From: G965276765 sp965276765
Lineage (GTDB): Bacteria > Actinomycetota > Acidimicrobiia > Acidimicrobiales > Palsa-688
Direction of reading: 5' to 3'
DNA length: 64,000 bases
Assembly: GCA_965276765.1 (NCBI GenBank)
Contig: OZ255627.1
Coordinates: 1,612,001 to 1,676,000, forward strand
The notes beneath the pieces were generated by a model. The model saw only the letters and a program-made list of their open reading frames with translations, ran no database searches and was not told the origin of the DNA. The translations under genes were made by a program, and so were the position numbers. This document shows, piece by piece, positions 16,416 to 25,492 of this stretch (its first letter is position 1; each line of letters begins with the position of its first letter).

Positions 16416-18023
16416 GTGGGAAACGACGAGGTGACGGTTGCAGGGGTCCTGTCCGACACCGCACGAAGGTGCCCCGACAACGTGGCCTTCGTGTTCGACG
16501 ATGCCCGGGAGACCTACGCGGAGGTAGCCGAACGATCGGCCGGCGAGGCCCGATGCCTCCTCGGCGCCGGTGTCCGCCCCGGAGACCGGGTCGGCATCCT
16601 GATGCCCAACTGTGCCGACTTCATCCACGTGCTCTTCGCCGCCGGTCTCATCGGGGCGTTGGCCGTGCCGATCAACTCGCGCTTGGCACCACGGGAGTTG
16701 CGGCACGTCATCTCTCACTCCGGGGTCAAGGTGCTGGTGACGACCGACGCTGTCGAGGAGTTCGCGGATTACGCATCCCGACTCCACCTGGCCTTCGACG
16801 AGCTGGCCCGGGCTCCGGAGGGCGTGACCCCCGCCGTGGGCGACCTCACAACCGTCGTGCGCTTCGGCTCCCACAGGGCCAACGGGATGATCGACCGGAA
16901 CGCCTGGGCCGCCCTCGGCCAGGAGGTAGGCATCGACGAGGTCCGGCAAAGCTCGGATGCGGTCCTATCCGACGACAGCTACATCATGATGTACACGTCG
17001 GGGACGGCGGCCCAGCCCAAGGGGTGCCCGCTCAGCCATCGGGCCGTGATCCAGGCGGGTCGGGGAGTTGGTGACGTCTACGAGATCGGTCCCGCCGATC
17101 GCATGTGGAATCCCCTCCCGCTGTTCCATGTCAGCGCCCAGGCCCCACTGTTTGCCGTCGTCGCCGTCGGTGCAAGCTGGCTTTCCACCGCCCACTTCGA
17201 CCCCAAGACGGCGCTCGATGCCATCACGGAGGAGGGGGCGACCATCCTGTGGCCGGCCTACCCCACGCTGACCGAACCGCTTCTTGCGCTGCCCTCCTAC
17301 CGGCCGGAGACCCTCGACGCCGTTCGGATCGTACTGACCGTCGGCCCCCCCGATCTCCTCCGCAGCTATCAGGCTCGGATGCCCCGTTCCCGCCACGTGA
17401 GCTGCTACGGCTCCACCGAGCTCGGGGGTGCCGTCGTAGTCGGCCGTCCCGCCGACAGCCTGGACGAACGGCTGACGTGCGGCCGGCCTCTCCCGGGGGT
17501 GGAGCTGGAGATTCGTGACGTGGTCACCCACGAACGGGTCCCGGCTCATGCCCTCGGCGCCATCTGGGTGCGCGGATTCAACCTCTTCAAGGGGTATTGG
17601 GACGACCCGCAGGCGACGGCGAGGGTGATGGACGCCGACGGCTGGTTCAACACCGAGGACCTGGGCTCGGTCGACGAGACGGGGGCGCTCTCGTACCTCG
17701 GACGACTCAAGGACATGCTGAAGGTCGGCGGCGAGAACGTGGCATCGATCGAGCTCGAGTCGTACCTCTGCGCCCATCCCGGTGTCGCTATGGCCGCCGT
17801 CGTCGGGATCCCCGACGCCAAGTACACCGAGGTCCCGGCCGCTTTCGTGGAGCTCCGAGGGGGCGAGGTCGTTACCGAGGAGGAGATCCTGCGCTACTGC
17901 CGTGAAGGCCTGGCCAAGTTCAAGGTTCCTCGCTACGTCCGCTTCGTCACGGAGTGGCCCATGTCGTTGACAAAGATACGGAAATACGAGCTACGCGACG
18001 GTCTGATCGCCGAGCTCGGCTGA
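16416..18023 (+). CDS. AMP-forming acyl-CoA synthetase
   Basis: This ANL ligase has about 535 residues from the GTG at 16416 (GGGGG upstream); a TTG at 16389 lies further up in frame but inside the palindrome. The A3 motif is YTSGTAAQPKG, the adenine motif is YGSTELGG, and the hinge region reads GRLKDMLKVGGEN. The C-terminal Lys is in SLTKIRKYEL. It forms an acyl-CoA that can pass to the acyl-CoA dehydrogenase 31 bp downstream. The chain specificity cannot be judged. Confidence 0.9.
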   Translation: MGNDEVTVAGVLSDTARRCPDNVAFVFDDARETYAEVAERSAGEARCLLGAGVRPGDRVGILMPNCADFIHVLFAAGLIGALAVPINSRLAPRELRHVISHSGVKVLVTTDAVEEFADYASRLHLAFDELARAPEGVTPAVGDLTTVVRFGSHRANGMIDRNAWAALGQEVGIDEVRQSSDAVLSDDSYIMMYTSGTAAQPKGCPLSHRAVIQAGRGVGDVYEIGPADRMWNPLPLFHVSAQAPLFAVVAVGASWLSTAHFDPKTALDAITEEGATILWPAYPTLTEPLLALPSYRPETLDAVRIVLTVGPPDLLRSYQARMPRSRHVSCYGSTELGGAVVVGRPADSLDERLTCGRPLPGVELEIRDVVTHERVPAHALGAIWVRGFNLFKGYWDDPQATARVMDADGWFNTEDLGSVDETGALSYLGRLKDMLKVGGENVASIELESYLCAHPGVAMAAVVGIPDAKYTEVPAAFVELRGGEVVTEEEILRYCREGLAKFKVPRYVRFVTEWPMSLTKIRKYELRDGLIAELG

Positions 18024-18054
18024 CAGAAGAGCACGAGAGAAGAGGCCCAACGAT

Positions 18055-19218
18055 ATGGATTTCGACCTGAGCGATGAGCAAATCGCATTTCGCGACTCCG
18101 TACGCGCCTGGGTGGACAAAGAAGCACCGAAACGGTGGGCCAACGAGCTCGAACGCGACGAGCACAAGTACCCATTCGAGCTGTGGGACAAGATGACCGC
18201 AGCCGGATTCCACGGCGTCGGCATCAGCGAGGAGTACGGCGGCCAGGGCGGCGACATCATCACCCAGATGATCCTGGCGCGCGAGCTGGCCCGATCGTTG
18301 GCCGGGCTGACCTGGGTGTGGGGCCTGACATCGTTCGCCGGCGGCAAGTCGATCGGACTGTACGGATCGGATGAGCAGAAGCGACGGTTCCTTCCCGCCA
18401 TCGTCGAGGGCAGGGCCAGGTTCTCGATCGGGTTCACCGAGCCCTCGGGCGGGACCGATGTCCTCGGCGGCATGCGCACCACCGCGACACGGTCGTCGGG
18501 TGGCTGGGTGATCAACGGGCAGAAGACGTGGTGCTCCGCCTCTCACGTCGCCGACTACATCCTCCTCCTGGCCCGGACGGACAAGCAGGTCGCCAAGCGA
18601 CATCAGGGCGTCTCGCTCTTCGCTCTTCCGGCCCGGAGCGACGGCATCACGATCCGGGAGATCCCCAAGCTTGGAATGCGGTCACTCGGATCCTGTGACG
18701 TGTTCCTCGACGATGTGTTCGTCCCCGACGATCTCGTCCTCGGTGAGCCGCACAACGCCTGGTACATGCTCCTGCCCACGCTCAACAACGAGCGGATCAT
18801 GCTCTCGTCGTTTTGTCTCGGGATTCTCGACGGGGTCTTGGAGGATGCGCTCGAGTATCTTCACACCCGCGAGGCGTTCGGCCACAAGATCGGCGAGTTC
18901 CAAGCGCTCCAGCACTACGTCGCCGACATCGCCATCTGGCGCAAGCAGTCAGAGCTCTGCGTTCTCGAGGCCGCCAGCCTCCAGGCGCGGGGTCGCCCGT
19001 GCGGCATGGAGGCCAACATCGCCAAGATCACCGCATCCGAGGCCGCCAACAAGGCGGCCGATCTCGGCATCCAAATGCTCGGGGGTATGGGGTACTCGGC
19101 CGAGACCGACATGCAGAGGTATTGGCGCGACAGCCGGCTCTTTCGGATCGGCCCCATTACAAACGAGATGGCCCGCAACGGTGTGGCCGAAGGACTCGGG
19201 CTGCCCCGTTCCTTCTGA
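18055..19218 (+). CDS. acyl-CoA dehydrogenase
   Basis: This 387-residue FAD acyl-CoA dehydrogenase has the middle-domain motif GFTEPSGGTD. Its C-terminal segment RIGPITNEMARN lacks the Glu of short/medium-chain enzymes. Glu246 in LNNERIML is the likely base by analogy with isovaleryl-CoA dehydrogenase. It lies between a ligase and a MaoC hydratase, giving an activation-dehydrogenation-hydration series. Its stop codon is inside the 15-bp repeat that also contains the MaoC start. Confidence 0.92.
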   Translation: MDFDLSDEQIAFRDSVRAWVDKEAPKRWANELERDEHKYPFELWDKMTAAGFHGVGISEEYGGQGGDIITQMILARELARSLAGLTWVWGLTSFAGGKSIGLYGSDEQKRRFLPAIVEGRARFSIGFTEPSGGTDVLGGMRTTATRSSGGWVINGQKTWCSASHVADYILLLARTDKQVAKRHQGVSLFALPARSDGITIREIPKLGMRSLGSCDVFLDDVFVPDDLVLGEPHNAWYMLLPTLNNERIMLSSFCLGILDGVLEDALEYLHTREAFGHKIGEFQALQHYVADIAIWRKQSELCVLEAASLQARGRPCGMEANIAKITASEAANKAADLGIQMLGGMGYSAETDMQRYWRDSRLFRIGPITNEMARNGVAEGLGLPRSF

Positions 19219-19263
19219 CCCCGTCCCTTCTGACCCCATGCCCTCTGACCCCATGCCTTCCAC
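19204..19263. repeat. 15-bp repeat spanning an acyl-CoA dehydrogenase stop and a MaoC start
   Basis: Four imperfect 15-base units (start 19204, 19219, 19234, 19249; form CCCC-RTB-CCYTCTGA) are contiguous. Unit 1 ends with the dehydrogenase TGA, and units 3 and 4 each contain an in-frame ATG usable for the MaoC gene. The junction between the two genes therefore seems to have grown by duplication. Confidence 0.85.
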
Positions 19264-20266
19264 CGATCCTGGAGCTTCCGCCGGGGCAGCGGAGCTCGTC
19301 GGCCGAACCCTTCCTTCCGGCTCCTACGAGCTGGAAGGCCCAACAGTCAGGGCATTTGCCGAGGCGGTCCGGTCGCCAAACCCCGAGAACGTCCACCCGG
19401 TACTCGGCTTCGTGATCACCCAACGCGGCCTCGGCATCGGGCTCGACGATCTCTTCGAGATGTTCGCTTCGAGTGCAGCGGCCGGTCCGCTGCACGGCCG
19501 ATGCCGCCTCGAGTTCCACCGGCCCATCGTCGCCGACGAGCGCTACGACGTGGAGGCCGTCATTGTTGGGGCCGAGGACAAGCGGGGGGCGAGCCTCGGC
19601 GACTTCCGCCTCGTCACCTTCCGAGTCGACGCCAGGGACCGCTCGGGGGTTCCGGTCGTCACCTGTACGAACACCTTTCTGCTTCCTCGAGCGACGACGC
19701 CCGATAACCCTCCCGCCCGAGGTCCTTCCCGCCCGACGACCGTCTCGCCCACTGACGCCGGCCGGCCGAACGAGGCCCGCCTCGAAGCGACGGGTGCCGA
19801 CAAACCGTCGGCGAGACGGCATGTGCCGCCTTCGGCCCCGCCGGCTGCCTCATCGAAGCCCCCGACCGGGTCTCCGCATGTCTGGCAGCTTAACGACGTG
19901 GCGGCCGCAGCGGCCCGGATCATGGCGACGATCCTCGACGACCCCAACCCGATTCACTTCGACCGTGCCGCCGTCGCCGCCGTCGGTCTCGGGAACCGCC
20001 CGATCAACCAGGGCCCTTCCAACCTGGCCTACGTCGTCAATGCCATCCTCGAGCACTACCCGGATCGCCACATCGACGTCCTCGACGTGCGCTTCACCGG
20101 GCGGGTTTTCGTCGGTGACCGAGTCCGGGCGACCGTCACCGAGCTTTCCGAGGAGGCCGAGGGACGCACCCGGTTTTCCGTGCGCCTCCAACGCATCGCC
20201 CCCGACCAACCCGAGCAGTGGGCCGGCGCCGAGACCGCCCTCGAAGGCACGGCCGTCCTGCGCTGA
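19238..20266 (+). CDS. two-domain MaoC-like (hot-dog) enoyl-CoA hydratase
   Basis: This 342-residue protein starts at ATG 19238 (or ATG 19253); there is no good ribosome site, so coupling to the preceding stop 19 bp away is likely. An N-terminal hot-dog half (about 20-150) without catalytic motif is joined by a Pro/Ala-rich linker to a C-terminal half. The latter has the hydratase-2 signature DDPNPIHFDRAA, whose Asp and His are catalytic. This double hot-dog layout is typical of actinobacterial MaoC hydratases that take bulky substrates. It would add water to the enoyl-CoA made by the upstream dehydrogenase. Confidence 0.85.
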   Translation: MPSDPMPSTDPGASAGAAELVGRTLPSGSYELEGPTVRAFAEAVRSPNPENVHPVLGFVITQRGLGIGLDDLFEMFASSAAAGPLHGRCRLEFHRPIVADERYDVEAVIVGAEDKRGASLGDFRLVTFRVDARDRSGVPVVTCTNTFLLPRATTPDNPPARGPSRPTTVSPTDAGRPNEARLEATGADKPSARRHVPPSAPPAASSKPPTGSPHVWQLNDVAAAAARIMATILDDPNPIHFDRAAVAAVGLGNRPINQGPSNLAYVVNAILEHYPDRHIDVLDVRFTGRVFVGDRVRATVTELSEEAEGRTRFSVRLQRIAPDQPEQWAGAETALEGTAVLR

Positions 20267-20303
20267 GGGCCGGCGACAAGCCGGCGGCACCGCCGTTCGC
20301 CGT

Positions 20304-22025
20304 CTACCGGTCTCCGGACAGCTGGGCCGCCGCCCTCTCCGCCAGCAAGAACTTGCGGGGCCTCCCGCTCGGCGTGGTCGGCACGTCGCCCACCGGGATG
20401 GTCAGGACGTGGAGCGGCACCTTGAAGCGGGCCAGCCGTCCGGAACAATAGGAGATGAGCTCGGCGGCCTCGGCGTCGCACCCGTCTGCGAGCACGACCC
20501 AGGCGACCCCGACCTCGCCCATGCGCTCATCGGGCAGGCCGACCACGTAGGCCTGGGCCACGGCCGGGTGACCGGTGAGGACGTCTTCGACCTCCTTGGG
20601 CATGACCTGCTCGCCGCCGCAGCGGTAGGCGTCCTTCTCCCGGCCGACGAGGGTGAGATAGTCGTCGTCGTCCATGCGGCCCAGGTCGCCGGTGCGCAAC
20701 CAACCCTCCCTGTCGAAGGCGGCGGCCGTCTCCTCCGGCTTGTTGTAGTAGCCCGAGGTCACGCCCGGCCCCCGGACGAGCAGCTCACCGATCGAGCCGA
20801 TGGGCAGCTCGGCGGCGGTCACCGGGTCGACGACGCGGTAGACGGCCAGCCGGCTGGCCCCTCCGACATCGCCGGCGCCCCCGACATCGCCGGCCACACC
20901 GACATCTCGCAGCCGGCCGTTGGTGGTGTGACGTCGCTCCGGCGGGTCATCGGGTCGCGTGACCGTGGTCGACGCCGTCGTCTCGCTCATCCCGTAGCCG
21001 GTGGTGAGCTCCACCGAGGCGAACACCGCGTCGATACGGTCCCAAAGGCCGGTCGGCGAAACCCCGCCCGACGAGATCATCGAGGTGAGCGACGAGAGGT
21101 CGTAGTCGTGGGAGTCGAGCTCGTCGAGCACGGCCATGGTCATCGTCGGGATGAACAGGGCGTCGGCGGCACGGTGGCGTGCGATCGCATCGAGGGTCGC
21201 GGCGGGGTCGAAGGTGAGCTGGGGGATGATGGCGCCTCCGACGAAGAGCGCCGCCAGCATTCCCTCGACGTAGCCGTAGACGTGGTACATCGGCAGCGAG
21301 AACGTGATGCGACGCCCGTCCTCGAACGCCCGACCGTAGGCGCTGCCGTACGCGGTGCGCAGGAGCATGTCGTGGGTGAGCAGCACACCCTTGGGTTCGC
21401 CGGTCGTTCCCGAGGTGTAGAGCACGTCGGCGAGGGTGGCACCTGTGGTAGTCGTCACGGGCGCTCCGCCCGCCGCGCTCGATGCCAGATCGTCGAGGGT
21501 GGTGGCCCCTTCGCGGGGCACACCGCCCTCGGTCGGGAACACGACGACACGGCGGAGGAGGGGAAAGTCCTCGCCGCCGGCGGCCCGCTCCCACCCGGGG
21601 GCGAGGCCGTCGAGGAACTCGAGATAGTCGAGGGAGCGAAAGTGGTCCATCGTCACCAGCGCGGCCGCGTCGGACTGGCGCAGCAAGTAGCCGAGCTCGT
21701 CACGGCGGTTCAAGAAGTTGATGGGCACGCACACCGCCCCCGCCCTGGCGATGCCGTACTTCACGGCCACGAACTCGGGGAAGTTGGCCATGACCATGGC
21801 GACATGGTCTCCGGGACGGACGCCGATGTCGGCCAGGCCTCGGGCGACGCTGACGGACCACTGCTTGATGTCCCGGTAGGTCCAAGTGCGCTCGTCGGTC
21901 ACCACATAGGGCCGGTCGGGGAACTCATCGGCCGCGGCGTCGAGCATCTCGTCGAGGCGCCGAACCTCCCAGCGAGGGAATCGCTTCTCCAGGGCAGCTT
22001 GCCGCTCCTGCGGTGACGTCAGCAT
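20304..22025 (-). CDS. AMP-forming acyl-CoA synthetase
   Basis: This 573-residue ANL ligase starts at ATG 22025, with GGGAAG seven bases upstream. It has the A3 motif YTSGTTGEPKG, an A5-like GYGMSE, and RTGDLGRMDDDDYLTLVGRE. The usual catalytic Lys of the C-terminal A10 motif (SGK) is Arg here (TPSGRPRKF), with a Lys two residues on. A Gly-Asp-Val-Gly repeat (VGVAGDVGGAGDVGGA) encoded at about 20860-20910 is inserted in the body. It lies on the minus strand 17 bp after the crotonase and converges on the MaoC gene. Confidence 0.88.
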   Translation of the reverse strand: MLTSPQERQAALEKRFPRWEVRRLDEMLDAAADEFPDRPYVVTDERTWTYRDIKQWSVSVARGLADIGVRPGDHVAMVMANFPEFVAVKYGIARAGAVCVPINFLNRRDELGYLLRQSDAAALVTMDHFRSLDYLEFLDGLAPGWERAAGGEDFPLLRRVVVFPTEGGVPREGATTLDDLASSAAGGAPVTTTTGATLADVLYTSGTTGEPKGVLLTHDMLLRTAYGSAYGRAFEDGRRITFSLPMYHVYGYVEGMLAALFVGGAIIPQLTFDPAATLDAIARHRAADALFIPTMTMAVLDELDSHDYDLSSLTSMISSGGVSPTGLWDRIDAVFASVELTTGYGMSETTASTTVTRPDDPPERRHTTNGRLRDVGVAGDVGGAGDVGGASRLAVYRVVDPVTAAELPIGSIGELLVRGPGVTSGYYNKPEETAAAFDREGWLRTGDLGRMDDDDYLTLVGREKDAYRCGGEQVMPKEVEDVLTGHPAVAQAYVVGLPDERMGEVGVAWVVLADGCDAEAAELISYCSGRLARFKVPLHVLTIPVGDVPTTPSGRPRKFLLAERAAAQLSGDR

Positions 22026-22041
22026 TGCCGTACTTCCCGGC

Positions 22042-22950
22042 TTAGACGCCCGACCCGTCGCCTGGACCGGAGTCCTTGGTCTTCGAGGCCTGGTACGCAT
22101 CCCAGTACGTTCGGTGGGTGAGGAACGAGGCGTCCCGGTCCTCCACCGCGGCTCGGACGCCGTCGGCCTTTTGGATTCGCGTGAAGTCGGCCATGGCCGG
22201 GCCGGCGATGGCCATGGCGTCGGCGTCGTTGGCGGCGGCGATGGCGGCGCTGATGCCCATGGCATCCCACCATCGATTCGTCGCCTCCTTGTGGGAGTAC
22301 AGCATCTCGAGGGATACGTGGGAGATGCGCTCGGCGTAGGCCCTGGCCACGGCCAGCACCTCGTCGGCCGGGACGGACCGGTTGACGAGCCCGAACTCGG
22401 CCGCCTCGACCCCGGTCATGCTGTCGCCGGTGAACAGCCATTCCTTGGTGCGGCGCATGCCCAAATGGATCGGCCACATGCCGAAGGTGTGGATCTCGCC
22501 CATCGAGCGGGCCTCGGGCTGACCGAACTGGGCGTCGTCGGCGGCGAAGACGATGTCGAGGACGCCGGCCAGGTCGAGGCCGCCGGCCACGCACGCGCCT
22601 TGCACGACGCCGACCGTCGCCTGCCTGATGCGCCACAGTCGCATCCAGCGCTCGCGTGACTCGTGGAACTCCCGGCGCGAGAAGATGGGAGCCCGGCGGT
22701 GGGGCCTGGTGTCCTCCTCGCGTGAGGGCTCACCCGTGCCCCAGAGATAGCCCCATTCGGTGAGGTCATAGCCCGTACAGAAGTTCTTGCCGTTGGACTT
22801 GACGATCAGCACGCGGGTGTCGTCGTCGCGGTCGAGGTCGTCGAGCACGAGGTCGAGCTCGTCGCGCAGCTGCCGACAGAGGGCGTTGCCTCGGTCGGGG
22901 CGGTTCAGCGTGAGGGTCGCGATCCGATCCTCCTTCTCGTAGATCAGCAT
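22042..22950 (-). CDS. enoyl-CoA hydratase/isomerase family protein
   Basis: This crotonase has about 302 residues from the ATG at 22950 (GTG at 22962 or 22986 are also in frame). It is longer than the usual 260 because of an insert after FCTGYDLTEWG and a C-terminal tail. The second catalytic Glu is kept in FGQPEARSMG, while the first is Asp in AGGLDLAG. It is co-directional with the ligase downstream and divergent from the second BVMO. The reaction is hydration or isomerisation of an acyl-CoA, substrate unknown. Confidence 0.87.
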   Translation of the reverse strand: MLIYEKEDRIATLTLNRPDRGNALCRQLRDELDLVLDDLDRDDDTRVLIVKSNGKNFCTGYDLTEWGYLWGTGEPSREEDTRPHRRAPIFSRREFHESRERWMRLWRIRQATVGVVQGACVAGGLDLAGVLDIVFAADDAQFGQPEARSMGEIHTFGMWPIHLGMRRTKEWLFTGDSMTGVEAAEFGLVNRSVPADEVLAVARAYAERISHVSLEMLYSHKEATNRWWDAMGISAAIAAANDADAMAIAGPAMADFTRIQKADGVRAAVEDRDASFLTHRTYWDAYQASKTKDSGPGDGSGV

Positions 22951-22991
22951 CTCGAGTTCCACGCCGCTCAACCTACTCGTCAACACGGATG

Positions 22992-23020
22992 TTGAACTGC
23001 TGGGACGCCACTACTACCGT
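22992..23020 (+). promoter_or_regulatory. candidate promoter for a leaderless BVMO mRNA
   Basis: TTGAAC (22992-22997) is followed after 17 bp by TACCGT (23015-23020). Transcription would begin about 7 bases later, at the GTG at 23028 that opens the BVMO frame. No Shine-Dalgarno sequence is present, so leaderless translation fits. Confidence 0.45.
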
Positions 23021-23027
23021 CGTGGCG

Positions 23028-24668
23028 GTGAAAGAAACGCGTGACGTCGACGTGATCGTGGTGGGAGCCGGCTTCGCCGGCCTGCGCGCCCTGCACACCT
23101 TACGGGGGCTCGGCCTCTCCGTGGCCGTGCTCGAGGCCGGAGAAGGCATCGGTGGGGTGTGGTATTGGAACCGGTACCCGGGCGCGCGCTGCGATGTCGA
23201 GAGCTACGACTACTCGTACGCCTTTTCCGACGAGCTCGAACAGGAGTGGCGCTGGAGCGAGCGCTACGCCACGCAGCCCGAGATCCTCCGATACCTCGAC
23301 TACGTCGCCGACCGCTTCGACCTCCGCCGCGACGTCCACCTCGACCAACGGGTTGCACGCGCCGTCTTCGACGAGACGGGGGGCCGATGGTCGGTGGCGA
23401 CCGATGGTGGCGACGAGTGGTCGAGCCGGTACCTGTTTCTCGCCGTCGGCAACCTCTCGACGACCAAGGCACCTGAGCTGCCCGGTCAGGACGAGTTCCG
23501 CGGTGAGATCTATCACTCCGCTCGGTGGCCACACGAGGGCGTCGACCTGTCGGGCCAGCGCGTGGGCATCATCGGAACGGGCTCATCGGGCATGCAGATG
23601 ACGCCGGTCGTCGCCGCCGAGGCCGCCCATCTCACCGTCTTTCAGCGGACGCCCAACTTCAGCGTGCCGGCCGCCAACGCAGCGGTCTCCGACGACGATG
23701 ACTCCGCCGTCAAGGCGCATTACAAGGAACGGCGCGAGGCGGCGCGTAACTCCCCGAGCGGCCTCGGTTTCATGCCGAGCAAGGAGTCGGCGCTCGAGGC
23801 GACGGCCGAGGAGCGCCGCCAGCGCTACGAGGCCGCCTGGAAGCGGATGGGCTTCGGTTTTGCCCTCGTCTATCGCGACCTCATCCTCGACGAGCGGGCC
23901 AACGACACCGCCGCCGATTTCATCCGCGGCAAGATCGGCGATTTGATCGACGATCCGGAGACTCGCGAGAAGCTGATGCCGCGGGGGTTCCCCTTTGCCA
24001 CCAAGCGGCCGTCGGTCGACAGCGGCTACTTCGAGACCTTCAACCGCGACAACGTCACCCTCGTCGATGTCAGAACAGACCCGATCCAACGCCTCGACGC
24101 CACCGGCATAGAAACCAAGGATGGTCACCACGACATCGACGTGCTCGTCTTTGCCACCGGTTTCGATGCGATGACGGGATCGTTGCTGCGGCCCGAGATC
24201 GTCGGTCGCGGCGGCGTGAGCCTGCGCGAGCACTGGGCCGCTGGCCCCCGCACCTTTCTCGGCCCGTTCGTCGCCGGGTTCCCCAACATGTTCATCATCG
24301 CCGGCCCCGGCAGCCCCTCGCTGCTCAGCAATGTGATCGTCTCCATCGAGCAGCACGTCGACTGGCTCGCCGAGCTCCTCGTGACCCTGCGCAACCGCGA
24401 CCAGGACCTGGTGGAGGCCACTCCCCAAGCCCAGGACCGGTGGGTGGCGCACGCCAACGAACGCGCCAACGAGACCCTGTACCCGAGGGCGCGCTCGTAT
24501 TACATGGGCGACGAGATGCCGGGCAAGCCCCGTGTGTTCATGCTCTACTCGGGCGGGGTGCGCGGGTACCGCCGGATCCTCGAGAAGGTCGCCGACGGTG
24601 GCTACGAGGGCCTGACGATGAGCCGGTCCGATGACCGGAAAGACGCGGTGACGCCGGCCCGGAGGTAG
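23028..24668 (+). CDS. Baeyer-Villiger monooxygenase (cyclohexanone-type)
   Basis: This flavin monooxygenase of 546 residues starts at GTG 23028; an ATG at 22989 is possible but would overlap the promoter. It has the FAD motif GAGFAG (13-18), the second motif GTGSSG, and the exact fingerprint FRGEIYHSARWP (157-168). Length matches the cyclohexanone/cyclopentadecanone type, unlike the extended enzyme at 5287. It converts a ketone, cyclic or linear, to an ester with NADPH and O2. It is divergent from the crotonase and may serve the same pathway. Confidence 0.92.
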   Translation: MKETRDVDVIVVGAGFAGLRALHTLRGLGLSVAVLEAGEGIGGVWYWNRYPGARCDVESYDYSYAFSDELEQEWRWSERYATQPEILRYLDYVADRFDLRRDVHLDQRVARAVFDETGGRWSVATDGGDEWSSRYLFLAVGNLSTTKAPELPGQDEFRGEIYHSARWPHEGVDLSGQRVGIIGTGSSGMQMTPVVAAEAAHLTVFQRTPNFSVPAANAAVSDDDDSAVKAHYKERREAARNSPSGLGFMPSKESALEATAEERRQRYEAAWKRMGFGFALVYRDLILDERANDTAADFIRGKIGDLIDDPETREKLMPRGFPFATKRPSVDSGYFETFNRDNVTLVDVRTDPIQRLDATGIETKDGHHDIDVLVFATGFDAMTGSLLRPEIVGRGGVSLREHWAAGPRTFLGPFVAGFPNMFIIAGPGSPSLLSNVIVSIEQHVDWLAELLVTLRNRDQDLVEATPQAQDRWVAHANERANETLYPRARSYYMGDEMPGKPRVFMLYSGGVRGYRRILEKVADGGYEGLTMSRSDDRKDAVTPARR

Positions 24669-24811
24669 ACCCATCCCTGGGCGGCGCCTTCGACCTCGAT
24701 GACCGGTCGACGGCGACCGGGCGGTTCCCCAGGTCGCGACGAACGGCCATCGAGCGGGGTCATTCCCCTAGAGCGGACAGGCACACCATTCCGGCTGCGT
24801 AGTCTCTCCCT

Positions 24812-25492
24812 ATGGATCGGCCGATGGTAGAGATCGAGGGCGGCGACACCGTCTGGCGGTTCGATCGGGACTTCATGACATCGCGGTGGACGTGCCTGTG
24901 GGGTCGCGGGTGTCTCGGTATCGGTTCCGAGCCGGCCGCTGACCTCGGCCTCGGTTGTTGCTCGGTCGGCGCAGAGCTTGCCGACACGGACGAGGCCATG
25001 CGGATCTCCGCCCTGGCGGCCACGCTCGAGCCGGGCCGCTTCGAACGCCACGTCGAGGCCGGCGCTGGCGGAATCTTCGGCGACGAAACCCGCACGAGCA
25101 CCAGGGTCGTCGACGGAGCCTGCATCTTCCTCAACCGTCCGGGCTTCGCCGGCGGTACCGGCTGCGCCCTGCACCTGGCCGCGCTCGATGCCGGTGATTC
25201 GCCCATCGAGTGGAAGCCTTCCGTGTGCTGGCAATTGCCGATCAGGGTGGATTGGGAGCCCACCGGCGAGAGCGCCGAGATAGCGACCGTCCGCCCTTGG
25301 AGCCGCAAGGACTGGGGTGAGGACGGCGAGACGATGCACTGGTGCTGTACCGAGGGATCCCTCGCCTACATAGGAGACCGACCTGTGATCGACTCTCTCG
25401 GAGCCGAGCTCGAGGCCGTCGTCGGAACCGAGGTGTACGTCGAGTTGCGCCGACGGGTGGCTGCGGCCGCCGATGGAGGCACGGCGGAGTGA
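24812..25492 (+). CDS. cysteine-rich DUF3109/YkgJ-like protein
   Basis: This 226-residue protein has nine cysteines (28, 34, 49, 50, 104, 118, 139, 178, 179). The spacing CIFLN...GTGCALH...KPSVCWQLP resembles the DUF3109/YkgJ cysteine-cluster families, which probably bind zinc or an Fe-S cluster. Function unknown. The ATG at 24812 lies six bases after a TAGTCT (24800-24805), so the message may be leaderless. Its stop overlaps the GTG of the LLM oxidoreductase, linking it to redox metabolism by context only. Confidence 0.65.
   Translation: MDRPMVEIEGGDTVWRFDRDFMTSRWTCLWGRGCLGIGSEPAADLGLGCCSVGAELADTDEAMRISALAATLEPGRFERHVEAGAGGIFGDETRTSTRVVDGACIFLNRPGFAGGTGCALHLAALDAGDSPIEWKPSVCWQLPIRVDWEPTGESAEIATVRPWSRKDWGEDGETMHWCCTEGSLAYIGDRPVIDSLGAELEAVVGTEVYVELRRRVAAAADGGTAE

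Noticed and set aside
19203..19260. CRISPR-like short repeat array
   Set aside because: Units are contiguous 15-mers without spacers and lie at a gene junction.
19473..22016. 847-codon open frame on the plus strand
   Set aside because: It runs across the MaoC gene in the wrong frame and then antisense to a ligase; compositionally biased shadow.
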